From an uncultured Oscillospiraceae bacterium (GTDB lineage Bacteria > Bacillota > Clostridia > Oscillospirales > Acutalibacteraceae), in contig CASEZK010000037.1 of the NCBI GenBank assembly GCA_949292425.1, positions 1-36,895 on the forward strand: a stretch of 36,895 nucleotides of DNA. Reading direction: 5' to 3'. Within the stretch, counting starts at the first letter, position 1. Each line of letters opens with the position of its first letter. This document shows positions 9,790 to 19,219 of this stretch, piece after piece. The position numbers and the translations under genes were made by a program. A model generated the notes under the pieces. That model did not search any database. It was not told where the DNA came from and saw only the letters and a program-made list of their open reading frames with translations.

Positions 9790-11037
9790 ATGTTTAAAAT
9801 AAGTAAGCACATAGAGGATATATCACAAAAAGCGCTAGATATGTGCAAAGAACAGTTCAAAACAATAGATGAAATAACCGAACACAACCAACGAAAAATG
9901 CTTAAAGCTTTTATAGATTGTGGTATCAGCGAAAGTTACTTAATAGGTTCAACAGGGTATGGATACGGGGACAGAGGTAGAGAGGCTCTTGACAAAATAT
10001 ATGCAAAAGTTTTCGATGCAGAAGATGCCCTGGTTCGCCATAACTTCGTTTGTGGAACTCACGCTATCGCGGTGGCCTTATTCGGCGTTTTGCGCCCAGG
10101 AGATACCATGCTTTCAGTCACCGGCACACCATATGATACCTTAAAAGGTGTTATAGGTCTTGAAACGGAGTCAAGCGGATCACTAAAAGAATTTAACATA
10201 AATTATGAGCAGGTTGAGCTTAAACCTGACGGTACTTTAAACTTTGAAGCAATAAAAAATAAAGTTAGTTCTAAAATAAAAATGGTTTACTTACAGCGCT
10301 CTCGAGGGTACACTTTAAGGTCATCTCTGTTCCCTGAAGACATAAAAAAGGTTTGTGAAATTGTAAAAAGCAAATGTCCAGATTGTATAGTTATGGTTGA
10401 CAATTGCTACGGGGAGTTTGTACGAAAGTATGAGCCCACGTCTTTTGGAGTCGATTTGATGGCAGGGTCTTTAATAAAAAACCCAGGCGGAGGCATAGCT
10501 CCAACCGGTGGGTACATAGTTGGCAAGAAAAAACTTGTTGAAATGTGTTCTTATCGGTTGACCACACCTGGGCTGGGAAAGGAAGTTGGGGCAACTTTAA
10601 ACTGCAACAGAGAACTTTTTATGGGAACTTTTAACGCACCTCATATCACAGGTGAAGCCTTAAAAACTGCGGTATTTTCGTCAGCATTGTTCGAGCTGCT
10701 CGGCTTCGAGGTGTCACCCCGGTACAACGAACCTCGAGCAGATATTATACAGTCTTTAAAGCTAGGCGATTCTCAAAAATTGATTAAATTTTGTAAGGCC
10801 GTTCAATCGAGCGCACCTATAGATTCTTTTGTAGATCCAGAGCCCTGGGACATGCCCGGGTATGACAGCAAAGTTATCATGGCGGCGGGATCATTTACTT
10901 TAGGTGCTTCCATAGAACTTTCCGCTGACGCCCCGCTAAGAGAGCCGTTTGCAGTTTGGCTTCAAGGAAGTTTAAATTTCCACAGCGGAAAAGTAGGAAT
11001 TATGTTAGCAGCTGATAAGATATCTGGCAACAAGTAA
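9790..11037 (+). CDS. PLP-dependent methionine gamma-lyase / aluminium-resistance family protein
   Basis: Fold-type I pyridoxal-phosphate enzyme of the family annotated as methionine gamma-lyase-like or aluminium resistance protein (YnbB type), 415 aa from ATG 9790. Visible features are the glycine-rich STGYGYGDRGREALD near the N-terminus, HNFVCGTHAIAVAL for cofactor phosphate binding, MVDNCYGEF (PLP-ring Asp) and SLIKNPGGGI with the likely Schiff-base lysine. The family resembles cystathionine/methionine lyases, but its physiological reaction is not settled. A GTG at 9766 is in frame but overlaps the ribosome site AAAAGGAG (9768-9775), so ATG 9790 is preferred although spacing is long (14 nt). 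Its end is only 16 nt from the convergent chorismate mutase, with no clear terminator between them. Confidence 0.85.
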   Translation: MFKISKHIEDISQKALDMCKEQFKTIDEITEHNQRKMLKAFIDCGISESYLIGSTGYGYGDRGREALDKIYAKVFDAEDALVRHNFVCGTHAIAVALFGVLRPGDTMLSVTGTPYDTLKGVIGLETESSGSLKEFNINYEQVELKPDGTLNFEAIKNKVSSKIKMVYLQRSRGYTLRSSLFPEDIKKVCEIVKSKCPDCIVMVDNCYGEFVRKYEPTSFGVDLMAGSLIKNPGGGIAPTGGYIVGKKKLVEMCSYRLTTPGLGKEVGATLNCNRELFMGTFNAPHITGEALKTAVFSSALFELLGFEVSPRYNEPRADIIQSLKLGDSQKLIKFCKAVQSSAPIDSFVDPEPWDMPGYDSKVIMAAGSFTLGASIELSADAPLREPFAVWLQGSLNFHSGKVGIMLAADKISGNK

Positions 11038-11053
11038 GAAAACCCGCAAGGCA

Positions 11054-11305
11054 CTATACATCTTGAATTTCCTTACATATCTCAAAAATTTTTAAAAATA
11101 GACTTTTTGTACATTCAAAGTCTTTTCCTGATTTTTCTTTTACCTTAGATAATATTTCATTTTCTCTTTTAGAATGGAATACTGGCAATTTTTCATTTTT
11201 CTTTAGCTTGCCTATTTCCTTACAAAGTTCTAGCCTTTTCAAAAACAAGTTTAATATTTCACCGTCTATGCTGTCAATAGACTTCCGAAGCTTTTCAAGT
11301 TTCAT
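11054..11305 (-). CDS. Stand-alone AroQ-type chorismate mutase
   Basis: Small all-helical chorismate mutase converting chorismate to prephenate for phenylalanine and tyrosine; 83 aa. It begins MKLEKLRKSIDSIDGEILNLFLKR, the typical first helix of the PheA/AroQ mutase domain with Arg and Asp-Ile-Leu positions. KRENEILSKVKE follows in the second helix, where family catalytic Arg/Glu residues lie. No prephenate dehydratase or DAHP synthase domain is attached. Its ATG (11303-11305) overlaps the aroC stop by 4 nt, so it is the last gene of the aroB-aroA-aroC operon. An open frame upstream to 11386 lies within aroC and is not part of the protein. Confidence 0.87.
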   Translation of the reverse strand: MKLEKLRKSIDSIDGEILNLFLKRLELCKEIGKLKKNEKLPVFHSKRENEILSKVKEKSGKDFECTKSLFLKIFEICKEIQDV

Positions 11306-12393
11306 CTTTGCCTCCCTATCAGCAAATCTAGTATAGCAATAGCTGCAACAGCTTCGATCACCGGAACTGCCCTCGGGACAATACATGGATCGTGCCTTCC
11401 TGTAATTTTCAATTCTACTGCTTCCTTAGTTGCAACATTTAATGTCATTTGGGGCAGTTTTATAGACGGGGTGGGTTTCATAGCCACCTTAAAAACAATT
11501 GGCATGGATGTGCTGATTCCGCCTAAAACACCCCCGTGGTTATTCGTTTCGGTTTTTATTTTTCCTTGCGATAATATAAAATTATCATTGTTTTTGCTAC
11601 CACTCATTTTACAAGCGTCGAAACCGGCGCCAAAGTCTATTCCTTTCACTCCAGGCACAGCAAAAACCAAAGACGATATGACATTTTCCACTCCATAAAA
11701 AATAGGCTCGCCTATCCCGGCGTCAAGCTCCAAAACAGCACATTCTATGCAACCACCTATGCTGTCGCCTCTTTGCTTATAAGATAAAATCTCTTCTTTT
11801 ACTTTTTCCTTTTTGCTCATGTCTATCATGGGTACTTCTTTTTGCATTAAAAGCTCATTCAGAATTTTTTTCGTTGACAACCCATTTTCTAAAAATGACC
11901 TATCATAAATTTCTCCAACGGAATAAACATGTGCTGCAATATTTATGCCCTTATGTTTTAAAATTTGCTGGCATATCTTTCCGCAAGCAGTTAACGCTGC
12001 TGTGAGCCTGCCTGAAAGATGTCCGCTTCCGCTTAAGTCATTGAAATTTTTATATTTTATGCTCGATGAAAAATCAGCTGTACCAGGCCTAGGAATATCT
12101 CTGAAATTTAAATATTGTAAAGGGTCGGCATTTTTATTTTCTATTAACGCACATATCGGTGCACCTGTAGTTATGCCATTTTTTGTGCCAGATACAATAT
12201 GAACCTGGTCTTTTTCACACCTCTCGGACGAAAAAGAATTGCATCCCGGGGCTCTTCTCTCCATCTGGAAGGCAATATCATCTAAGTCTATTTTTTCGCC
12301 GTATGGTAAATTATCTATAACAGCGCCTATTGCTTTACCGTGGCTCTCTCCGAATATGGATATTTTTAGGTTATTAGTCCAAACTGATGACAT
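11302..12393 (-). CDS. aroC: Chorismate synthase
   Basis: Seventh enzyme of the shikimate pathway, making chorismate from 5-enolpyruvylshikimate-3-phosphate with reduced FMN; 363 aa, family-typical. Signatures seen are FGESHGKAIG near the N-terminus, the SGSGHLSGR-type segment LSGSGHLSGRLTA, GGVLGGISTSMPI and TGRHDPCIVPRAVPV near the C-terminus. Its start lies 20 nt inside the end of aroA and its stop overlaps the chorismate mutase start, indicating translational coupling. A flavin reductase-like gene at 21356 could supply reduced flavin, but the two are not linked. Confidence 0.97.
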   Translation of the reverse strand: MSSVWTNNLKISIFGESHGKAIGAVIDNLPYGEKIDLDDIAFQMERRAPGCNSFSSERCEKDQVHIVSGTKNGITTGAPICALIENKNADPLQYLNFRDIPRPGTADFSSSIKYKNFNDLSGSGHLSGRLTAALTACGKICQQILKHKGINIAAHVYSVGEIYDRSFLENGLSTKKILNELLMQKEVPMIDMSKKEKVKEEILSYKQRGDSIGGCIECAVLELDAGIGEPIFYGVENVISSLVFAVPGVKGIDFGAGFDACKMSGSKNNDNFILSQGKIKTETNNHGGVLGGISTSMPIVFKVAMKPTPSIKLPQMTLNVATKEAVELKITGRHDPCIVPRAVPVIEAVAAIAILDLLIGRQR

Positions 12394-13645
12394 TTACTAT
12401 GCCTCCAAGTTTTATGAAATCTTCAAAGAAGTTTGGATACGATTTATGAATCGCTTGCGCGTCTGAAATTGAAACTTTGCCCGTGGCTACTGTTGCTGCT
12501 ATTGCCATTGCCATAACTATCCTGTGGTCGTTGCAGCCCTTTAAAGCACACTTTGAAAATTCACTTTTTCCATTTATTATAAAGCCATCATCTGTTTCTT
12601 CTAAATCCGCACCGAATACCTTTAAATACTGAAATATAGCCTTTAATCGATTACTTTCTTTATACTTTAGCCGTGAGGCACCCCAAATTTTGCTCGGTCC
12701 ATTTGCTTTTGCCGCCAACACAGACAAAATAGGAACTAAGTCCGGTATTTGCGCTGAGTATATATCTGTAGGGTTTATTTCGCTTGGGTACACAGAAAGC
12801 ATATCTCCTGAAAAATTATAATTTATTCCGTATTTTTCTAAAATTTTCAAGATCGCTTTATCCCCTTGCAGCGAATCTACAGATAGCCCAGTTATATGCA
12901 CAGTGTCGCCCAAAGCTCCTGCTACTGCAAAAAAAGATGCCGATGACCAATCTCCGCCTACGTTATAGGTTGTTGCCTTGAAAGTTTGTTTTCCAGGAAC
13001 AAAAAACGTGTTTTCTTTTTTTATTATTTCTATGCCAAAGTGCGACAAAATGCCTATTGTCAAGTCTACGTAATTTGATGATTCAAGCGGTGATGATATG
13101 TAGATTTCACTGTCGTGGCTTAACCTTGGAAGCGCGAAAAGTAATCCACTTATAAACTGAGAGCTTATGTCTCCTGAAACAGTGAACCTTCCTCCCTTTA
13201 AGCACCCGGATAAGTTTAAAGGAAATCGGTTGTTGAAATTAATATTTACACCATGTTCTGGCAAAGTGTCAAGGTATGGACCAAACGGCCTTTTAGATAA
13301 ACTTTCCTTGCCTCTAAAAGTTGCATCTATACCGAAAGACGCAACAATCGGGATTAAAAACCTCAAAGTAGATCCGGATTCATCGCAATCTATTGAGACC
13401 TTGTTGCCTTTAAACGCGGAGTTCCCATTGATCATAAGCTTGTTTTCAGCAAACATAACACTAGCACCTAAAGCTTTCACGGCGTTTAATGTGGCTAGTA
13501 CATCGTTCGATAAACTGACATTATTTATTTCACTTGGCCCTTCTGCCATAGCCGCACAAATTATCGCTCTATGTAATTCACTTTTTGATGGCGGCGCTGT
13601 TATCGTGCCACTCAATTTTTTAGGTGTTATTATTGCTGTACACAT
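12374..13645 (-). CDS. aroA: 3-Phosphoshikimate 1-carboxyvinyltransferase (EPSP synthase)
   Basis: Sixth shikimate enzyme, joining phosphoenolpyruvate to shikimate-3-phosphate; 423 aa. Active-site segments visible are PPSKSELHRAII (substrate-binding Lys, Ser and Arg), CDESGSTLRFLIP (residues 84-96), SKRPFGPYLDTL, DGFIINGKSEF and GCNDHRIVMAMAIAA near the C-terminus. In the glyphosate-contact segment the usual NAGTA/LFLGNAGT is replaced by DESGSTLRF, as in class II-like enzymes of Gram-positive bacteria. The gene overlaps aroB by 16 nt and aroC by 20 nt. Confidence 0.96.
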   Translation of the reverse strand: MCTAIITPKKLSGTITAPPSKSELHRAIICAAMAEGPSEINNVSLSNDVLATLNAVKALGASVMFAENKLMINGNSAFKGNKVSIDCDESGSTLRFLIPIVASFGIDATFRGKESLSKRPFGPYLDTLPEHGVNINFNNRFPLNLSGCLKGGRFTVSGDISSQFISGLLFALPRLSHDSEIYISSPLESSNYVDLTIGILSHFGIEIIKKENTFFVPGKQTFKATTYNVGGDWSSASFFAVAGALGDTVHITGLSVDSLQGDKAILKILEKYGINYNFSGDMLSVYPSEINPTDIYSAQIPDLVPILSVLAAKANGPSKIWGASRLKYKESNRLKAIFQYLKVFGADLEETDDGFIINGKSEFSKCALKGCNDHRIVMAMAIAATVATGKVSISDAQAIHKSYPNFFEDFIKLGGIVNVISLD

Positions 13646-14703
13646 ATTTCTTCTCCCAAAATAAATTTTAAAAAATGCTCTTTACTGAATTTATATATAA
13701 AACCGCTACCTATGTCATTTACCAAAGCAACGTTTATTTTTTCATGTACAATTTTTTTATCGTTTAGTGCTGATGCAGCTATTTCTTTTTTACTAAAATC
13801 ACAAAATGTCGGAAGTTCAAACTTTTTTAAAGTGTAAACTAGATCTTCCAATACTTTTTCTTCAGCAATGTTATTTTCTACGCAAGCCTGCGTTATCATT
13901 TTCATTCCTAAAGACACCGCTTGCCCGTGAGAAAAATTTTCATAATTGCCTAACTTTTCGATAGCATGCCCTAGCGTATGCCCAAAATTTAAAAGCATTC
14001 TATCTTTGTTGTCGAACTCATCTTCTTCAACTATATACTTTTTTATTTCTATACACCTACATATGAGACTGCTTAAAAAGTCTTCAATATTTTCATTTTT
14101 TATTTTGTCAAAAAGGAATTTATCTTTTATCATGGCATACTTTATTGCTTCAGACATTCCACATGCCCAGTCACCTTTTGTGAGTGTCTTTAATACCTTG
14201 GGGTCAACAATAACCAAACTTGCTGGATAAATCGATCCAAGCATATTTTTCCCTACTGGCAAGTTAACACCTGTCTTTCCTCCAACAGAAGAATCTATTT
14301 GCGCCAACAAAGTCGTGGGAATATTTACATATTTTATTCCTCTTAAGTACGTAGCAGCCACAAATCCAGCAATGTCACCCACAACGCCTCCACCTAAAGC
14401 TATTACTAAGTCTGAGCGAGTAAAGAAGTTTTTAGAGAGAAAATCATACAAGCTATAGGTGGTTGGTAATGACTTTGAATTTTCACCTGACTTAATAATA
14501 AAATCAAATACTTGAAAGTCTTTTAATTCCAGCGAATTTTTCACAATTTCCAAATAAATTTTTGAGACTATATCATCACTTATTATGCAAACTTTGCATC
14601 TGTTAAATCGCTTCCCTATCAATTCTTTCGAATAATTTAAGGCATCGTTCTCTATTAATATACTATACGGTCCTGTGTAGGAATTTATCTTTATCTCGTT
14701 CAA
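13630..14703 (-). CDS. aroB: 3-Dehydroquinate synthase
   Basis: Second shikimate enzyme: NAD- and zinc-dependent cyclisation of DAHP to 3-dehydroquinate; 357 aa. Visible features are the NAD-binding GGGVVGDIAGFVAATYLRG, PTTLLAQIDSSVGGKTGVN for substrate binding, the SEAIKYAMI glutamate, and metal-binding histidines in NFGHTLGHAIE and FSHGQAVSLGM. The start is TTG at 14701-14703 behind GGAGGGAGACT. It is the promoter-proximal gene of the operon. aroF/aroG, aroD, aroE and aroK do not occur in the window, so the pathway is split between loci. Confidence 0.96.
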   Translation of the reverse strand: MNEIKINSYTGPYSILIENDALNYSKELIGKRFNRCKVCIISDDIVSKIYLEIVKNSLELKDFQVFDFIIKSGENSKSLPTTYSLYDFLSKNFFTRSDLVIALGGGVVGDIAGFVAATYLRGIKYVNIPTTLLAQIDSSVGGKTGVNLPVGKNMLGSIYPASLVIVDPKVLKTLTKGDWACGMSEAIKYAMIKDKFLFDKIKNENIEDFLSSLICRCIEIKKYIVEEDEFDNKDRMLLNFGHTLGHAIEKLGNYENFSHGQAVSLGMKMITQACVENNIAEEKVLEDLVYTLKKFELPTFCDFSKKEIAASALNDKKIVHEKINVALVNDIGSGFIYKFSKEHFLKFILGEEICVQQ

Positions 14704-14743
14704 AGTCTCCCTCCTTTTCCTCGGTATTTTTCTCTATAAGAAA

Positions 14744-14773
14744 ATTATATCACGCTTGCGTAGCTATAATCAA
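14744..14773 (-). promoter_or_regulatory. Sigma-A-type promoter of the aroBAC operon
   Basis: On the minus strand TTGATT (14773-14768), an 18-nt spacer and TATAAT (14749-14744), 41 nt upstream of the aroB start. The remaining leader is too short for a T-box or another long attenuator. Confidence 0.6.
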
Positions 14774-14923
14774 GCTAATGTGTCAACAAACTTGCACTCT
14801 CAAATGTAAATTTTTTTCACTGAAAATTATTTCTTTAAAAGATAAAAAATATATAATTTCCAACAAAATATGATATAATTAAATTTATCATGTTGATTTC
14901 CATAGTATTTGGAGGGATAATTT

Positions 14924-17827
14924 TTGAAAATTGGTCTAGATATAGGCTCCACCACGATAAAATCTATTGTTTTGGACGATAAAGATCAAGTTATATATAA
15001 ATCGTACAATAGACATTATTCTCACATAAAAGAAAAAGCTATAGAAGAACTACAGCTTTTAAGCCACAAATTCAATCTTAAAAATGCAAAATTAGCGATT
15101 TCCGGTTCCGCCGGTATGGGTTTTGCTGAAAAATGTAACGTGCCATTTGTCCAAGAAGTTTATGCAACTCGCCTAGCAGCTACAAAATTTTCTCCAAATA
15201 CAGATGTTATCATAGAACTTGGCGGCGAAGATGCTAAAATCTTGTTCCTTACCGACGTTATGGAAGTCCGGATGAACGGGTCTTGTGCCGGAGGTACAGG
15301 AGCTTTTATAGACCAAATGGCAACTTTGTTAAACATACCCATAGAAAAAATGAATGAGCTTGCTCAAAACCACGATAAAATATATACAATAGCTTCAAGG
15401 TGTGGGGTTTTCGCAAAGTCAGATATCCAGCCGCTTTTAAATCAAGGTGCTCAAAAAAAAGATATAGCTAAAAGTATATTTCTGGCAGTAGTAAATCAAA
15501 CTATAGCCGGGCTTGCTCAAGGCAGAGAAATATGTGGTAATGTTTTGTACCTTGGTGGTCCGCTTACGTTCATGGGTGAGCTTCGGAAGACTTTCGATGA
15601 AGTGCTTAGAGTAAATGGTACTTGTCCGAAAAATTCGCTGTATTTTGTTGCACTTGGAGCGGCGCTCTCTACAAATGATATCATTGATGTCAATGGTCTT
15701 ATACAAAAAATTAAGCTCTACAGTTCAAGTAAAACTTTTGATTGTAACAAACCTTTATTCTGTTCAAAAAAGGAATATAACGACTTTTTAACCCGTCATG
15801 AAAAACACACTGTAGAAAAGGGAAATATATCAGAAAATGATGGTGACATCTACTTAGGGATAGATGCTGGCTCAACTACTGTTAAAATCGTCTTAATTGG
15901 CAGCAATGAGCAACTGCTTTTGTCCACTTACCTTTCCAACAACGGCAACCCTGTCGCTATAGTAAAAGACTTTTTATCACAAGTTTATATTAAATATCCA
16001 AATGTAAGTATAAAAGCCAGTGCAGTTACAGGTTATGGTGAAGATTTGATCAAAAATGCATTTAATGTTGACTTTGGGGTAGTTGAAACCGTAGCCCATT
16101 TGACTGGCGCTAAAAAATTTATGCCGGATGTCGAATTCATTATCGACATTGGTGGGCAAGATATAAAGTGTTTCAAAGTACGCAATGGCGCCATTGATAA
16201 TATATTTTTAAATGAAGCTTGCTCTTCAGGGTGCGGCTCTTTCCTTCAGACTTTCGCTAACGCGCTTTCTTATTCGGTAGAGGATTTTGCTAAACTTGCT
16301 TTGTTTGCAAAAAGCCCAGTAGACTTAGGATCTAGGTGCACTGTATTTATGAACTCTTCGGTAAAGCAGGCTCAAAAGGACGGTGCTTCTATAGAAGATA
16401 TCTTCGCAGGACTTGCTTTGAGCGTGGTAAAAAATGCCATATATAAAGTCATTAGGGTGAACAGCACACAGGAGCTGGGTAATAACATCGTAGTGCAAGG
16501 TGGTACGTTTTTAAACGATGCTGTGCTTCGTGCTTTTGAACAAGAGCTGGGAGTAGAAGCTGTACGGCCAGACGTAGCCGGGTTGATGGGCGCATACGGC
16601 GCGGCTATTTATGCTAAAAACCAGCACATAAAAAAAAGTAAAATACTTTCTTTATCCGGCATAAAAAATATGGACCATAAGGTAAGCTATTCCACCTGCG
16701 GCGGTTGTAGTAATAACTGCAAGTTGACAGTAAATACGTTTTCCTCTTCTAGCATCAGGTATATAAGCGGAAACAAGTGCGAAAAGCCCACTAAAAACAG
16801 CCAACCAGATAATAATCTTAATATCTACGACTATAAACTTAAGATTTTAAAAGGATATGGCAATCATACAGGCTCTAGAGAAGAAACTGTGGGGTTGCCC
16901 TTGGGACTAAACATGTATGAGCTGTTACCTTTTTGGCACAAGTTTTTCTCATTACTTGGTTTTTCCATTATGGTCTCTCCCGTTTCAAATGGTAAAACTT
17001 ATACTTCTGGCCAACATACCATTCCTTCGGATACTGTTTGCTTTCCCGCTAAACTGATGCATGGTCACGTAGAGTATTTGCTGAAAAATGGCGTGAAAAA
17101 TATATTTTATCCTTGTATGTCGTACAACTTTGATGAAAAACTTGGAGATAATCATTACAACTGTCCTGTCGTGGCGTACTACCCGGAAGTAATATCTGCA
17201 AATGTAAAAGAAACAGAAAATATCAACTTCATAAAGGCTTATGTTGGCCTTCACAGAAGGCGTGAATTTTCTGGGAAAATTCATAAAATACTTAACGAGT
17301 ATTTTAGCAACATAAGCCGCAACGAAGTCGTAGTAGCCGCAAATAAAGCATACAAAGAATATGAAAATTATTTGGAGAAGATAAGGCTAAAAGGACAAGA
17401 AATTATATCTATTGCTGAAAATGAAAATAAAAAGATCATCGTTCTTGCGGGTAGGCCCTATCACGTTGATCCGGAGATAAATCACGGTATAGACAAACTC
17501 ATACTTAGCTTTGATGCTGCTATAATATCTGAAGATGCCTTGATAAAATGTGGATGTAAAGAACGGTTAAATGTTCTAAATCAATGGACGTACCATTCTA
17601 GGCTATACAACGCTGCAAAGTATATCAAAAATAAAAACCATATCAATCTAATTCAACTTGTATCGTTCGGCTGCGGTATAGATGCCATTACAACCGATGA
17701 AGTAAGAGATATTTTAGAAAACGAAAATAAAATATATACGCAACTTAAAATTGATGAAATAACTAATTTAGGTGCAATAAAAATTAGGTTGAGAAGTCTG
17801 TTTGCGGCACTTGACCAAAAGGAGTAA
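14924..17827 (+). CDS. Large 2-hydroxyacyl-CoA dehydratase activase-like protein with two ASKHA domains
   Basis: 967-aa protein with two tandem BadF/BadG/HgdC-type ATPase domains and a C-terminal DUF2229-like region. Domain 1 (about 1-260) shows GLDIGSTTIK, ELGGEDAK, NGSCAGGTGAFID and ASRCGVFAKSD. Domain 2 (about 300-565) shows GIDAGSTTVK, DIGGQDIK, NEACSSGCGSF and GSRCTVFMNSS. Each domain carries both cysteines that in HgdC-type activases bind a [4Fe-4S] cluster at a dimer interface. CGGCSNNC (about 590) may bind another metal centre. The family uses ATP to inject electrons at low potential into a partner protein. Start TTG behind GGAGGG; a TATAAT at 14874-14879 is a likely -10. In many Clostridia one protein of about 1400 aa covers this and the next gene. 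The substrate is unknown. Confidence 0.85.
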   Translation: MKIGLDIGSTTIKSIVLDDKDQVIYKSYNRHYSHIKEKAIEELQLLSHKFNLKNAKLAISGSAGMGFAEKCNVPFVQEVYATRLAATKFSPNTDVIIELGGEDAKILFLTDVMEVRMNGSCAGGTGAFIDQMATLLNIPIEKMNELAQNHDKIYTIASRCGVFAKSDIQPLLNQGAQKKDIAKSIFLAVVNQTIAGLAQGREICGNVLYLGGPLTFMGELRKTFDEVLRVNGTCPKNSLYFVALGAALSTNDIIDVNGLIQKIKLYSSSKTFDCNKPLFCSKKEYNDFLTRHEKHTVEKGNISENDGDIYLGIDAGSTTVKIVLIGSNEQLLLSTYLSNNGNPVAIVKDFLSQVYIKYPNVSIKASAVTGYGEDLIKNAFNVDFGVVETVAHLTGAKKFMPDVEFIIDIGGQDIKCFKVRNGAIDNIFLNEACSSGCGSFLQTFANALSYSVEDFAKLALFAKSPVDLGSRCTVFMNSSVKQAQKDGASIEDIFAGLALSVVKNAIYKVIRVNSTQELGNNIVVQGGTFLNDAVLRAFEQELGVEAVRPDVAGLMGAYGAAIYAKNQHIKKSKILSLSGIKNMDHKVSYSTCGGCSNNCKLTVNTFSSSSIRYISGNKCEKPTKNSQPDNNLNIYDYKLKILKGYGNHTGSREETVGLPLGLNMYELLPFWHKFFSLLGFSIMVSPVSNGKTYTSGQHTIPSDTVCFPAKLMHGHVEYLLKNGVKNIFYPCMSYNFDEKLGDNHYNCPVVAYYPEVISANVKETENINFIKAYVGLHRRREFSGKIHKILNEYFSNISRNEVVVAANKAYKEYENYLEKIRLKGQEIISIAENENKKIIVLAGRPYHVDPEINHGIDKLILSFDAAIISEDALIKCGCKERLNVLNQWTYHSRLYNAAKYIKNKNHINLIQLVSFGCGIDAITTDEVRDILENENKIYTQLKIDEITNLGAIKIRLRSLFAALDQKE

Positions 17828-17831
17828 AATT

Positions 17832-19118
17832 ATGTCTGATTTACATTATGATAAATTCGGTCGCCTTTTATTTACAAAGGAAATGAAAAAAGAATATACC
17901 ATTTTACTCCCCATGATGTTGCCGATACATTTTAAAATGATAAAAAATATATTCAACTGTTACGGTTATAAGACTGCTCTTTTAGAAAACAGCTCACCGA
18001 AGGTAATAGATGAAGGCTTAAAGTATGTGCATAACGATACTTGTTACCCGGCACTGCTTGTCATAGGTCAATTTATAGATGCTTTAAAGAGCGGTAAATA
18101 CGATATAACCAAAACTGCGTTGATGATAACTCAAACTGGTGGAGGATGTCGCGCTTCAAATTACATACATCTGCTTAGAAAAGCTTTGAAAAAAGCCGGT
18201 TTTCAAAATGTTCCGGTAATTTCTCTTAACCTTTCTGGTCTTGAAAAAAACAGCGGTTTTTCTTTAACTTTGCCTATGTTAAAAAAAATAATGTCATCTC
18301 TAGTTTATGGCGACATGTTGATGTTCCTCAAGAATCAAATATTGCCTTATGAAATTAATCATGGCAAATGTACTGCTTTAATTGATTATTGGGCAGATAA
18401 ATTAACTGACCAGTTTAAAATCGGAAAAGGATCTTCGCTGAAGGAAATTAAGCTAAATTTAGGGAAGATTGCGGATGATTTTTCTAAAATAGAAACAAGA
18501 ATAACTCCGAAAATCAAGGTAGGAATAGTAGGAGAAATATACATAAAGTATTCTGCACTTGGTAACAATTGCCTCGAAGACTTCTTGATGAACCAAGGCT
18601 GTGAAATTTGCGTGCCTGGGATAATAAATTTTATGTTGTTTAAAGTTGACAACAGAATAGAGGACGTAAAAATATACGGTGGTAGCATAATAAAAAAATT
18701 CATCGCAATTGCTCTTTTTAAGTATTTTGAAAAAATGGAAAAGTCGATGATAGACACTTTGAGCCACTATTCTAATTTCTCTCAAATGAAAAGCTACCGA
18801 CAAACTAAAAAGCTCGTAAACGGTATTATAGGGTATGGCAACAAAATGGGTGAAGGATGGCTTTTAACCGCGGAAATGTTGGAACTTATAGAGTCTGGAT
18901 TTGAAAATATAATTTGTGCTCAGCCGTTTGGGTGTTTGCCAAATCACATATGTGGAAAAGGCATGATAAAGAAAATTCGTCAAATAAATAAGAAAGCTAA
19001 TATCGTTGCTGTCGATTATGATCCAGGTTCGTCGAAAGTTAACCAGGAAAACCGAATAAAACTTATGCTGTCTCTAGCAAAAGAGGCAAAATCTTGCTGT
19101 ATTAATCATAGTAAATAA
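17832..19118 (+). CDS. DUF2229 / HgdB-like partner of the activase protein
   Basis: 428-aa protein starting 4 nt after the preceding stop (ATG 17832, AAAAGGAG upstream). It resembles the C-terminal part of the long activase-related fusions, related to the iron-sulfur subunits of 2-hydroxyacyl-CoA dehydratases and double-cubane cluster proteins. Conserved-looking segments include HNDTCYPALLVIGQF, TQTGGGCRASNYIHLLRKAL, VGEIYIKYS and QPFGCLPNHICGKGM. The cysteines in the first, second and last of these are candidates for cluster ligands. It probably accepts electrons from the ATPase protein. The final reaction cannot be told from sequence; no dehydratase, acyl-CoA transferase or electron-transfer flavoprotein gene adjoins it. 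Confidence 0.8.
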   Translation: MSDLHYDKFGRLLFTKEMKKEYTILLPMMLPIHFKMIKNIFNCYGYKTALLENSSPKVIDEGLKYVHNDTCYPALLVIGQFIDALKSGKYDITKTALMITQTGGGCRASNYIHLLRKALKKAGFQNVPVISLNLSGLEKNSGFSLTLPMLKKIMSSLVYGDMLMFLKNQILPYEINHGKCTALIDYWADKLTDQFKIGKGSSLKEIKLNLGKIADDFSKIETRITPKIKVGIVGEIYIKYSALGNNCLEDFLMNQGCEICVPGIINFMLFKVDNRIEDVKIYGGSIIKKFIAIALFKYFEKMEKSMIDTLSHYSNFSQMKSYRQTKKLVNGIIGYGNKMGEGWLLTAEMLELIESGFENIICAQPFGCLPNHICGKGMIKKIRQINKKANIVAVDYDPGSSKVNQENRIKLMLSLAKEAKSCCINHSK

Positions 19119-19140
19119 TGAATCTAAAAATTCACTAAAA

Positions 19141-19206
19141 TTCAGAAACTTAAAACATGATATGGGATTAACGACATAAGAAACATCCGTTTTCTGAACT
19201 TTTTTC
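19141..19206 (+). terminator. Possible terminator of the activase operon
   Basis: TTCAGAAAC (19141-19149) can pair with GTTTTCTGAA (one bulge), followed by CTTTTTTC. The loop is long (about 38 nt), so this is a weak call. It lies in the gap between the convergent activase and metK genes. Confidence 0.35.
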
Positions 19207-19219
19207 AAGTTTAATGTTA

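Noticed and set aside
14751..14761. CGCTTGCGTAG shared with element C (25116-25126) as a fourth, partial element
   Set aside because: Only 11 bp match, with no accompanying hairpins; it overlaps the aroB promoter spacer and is probably chance.
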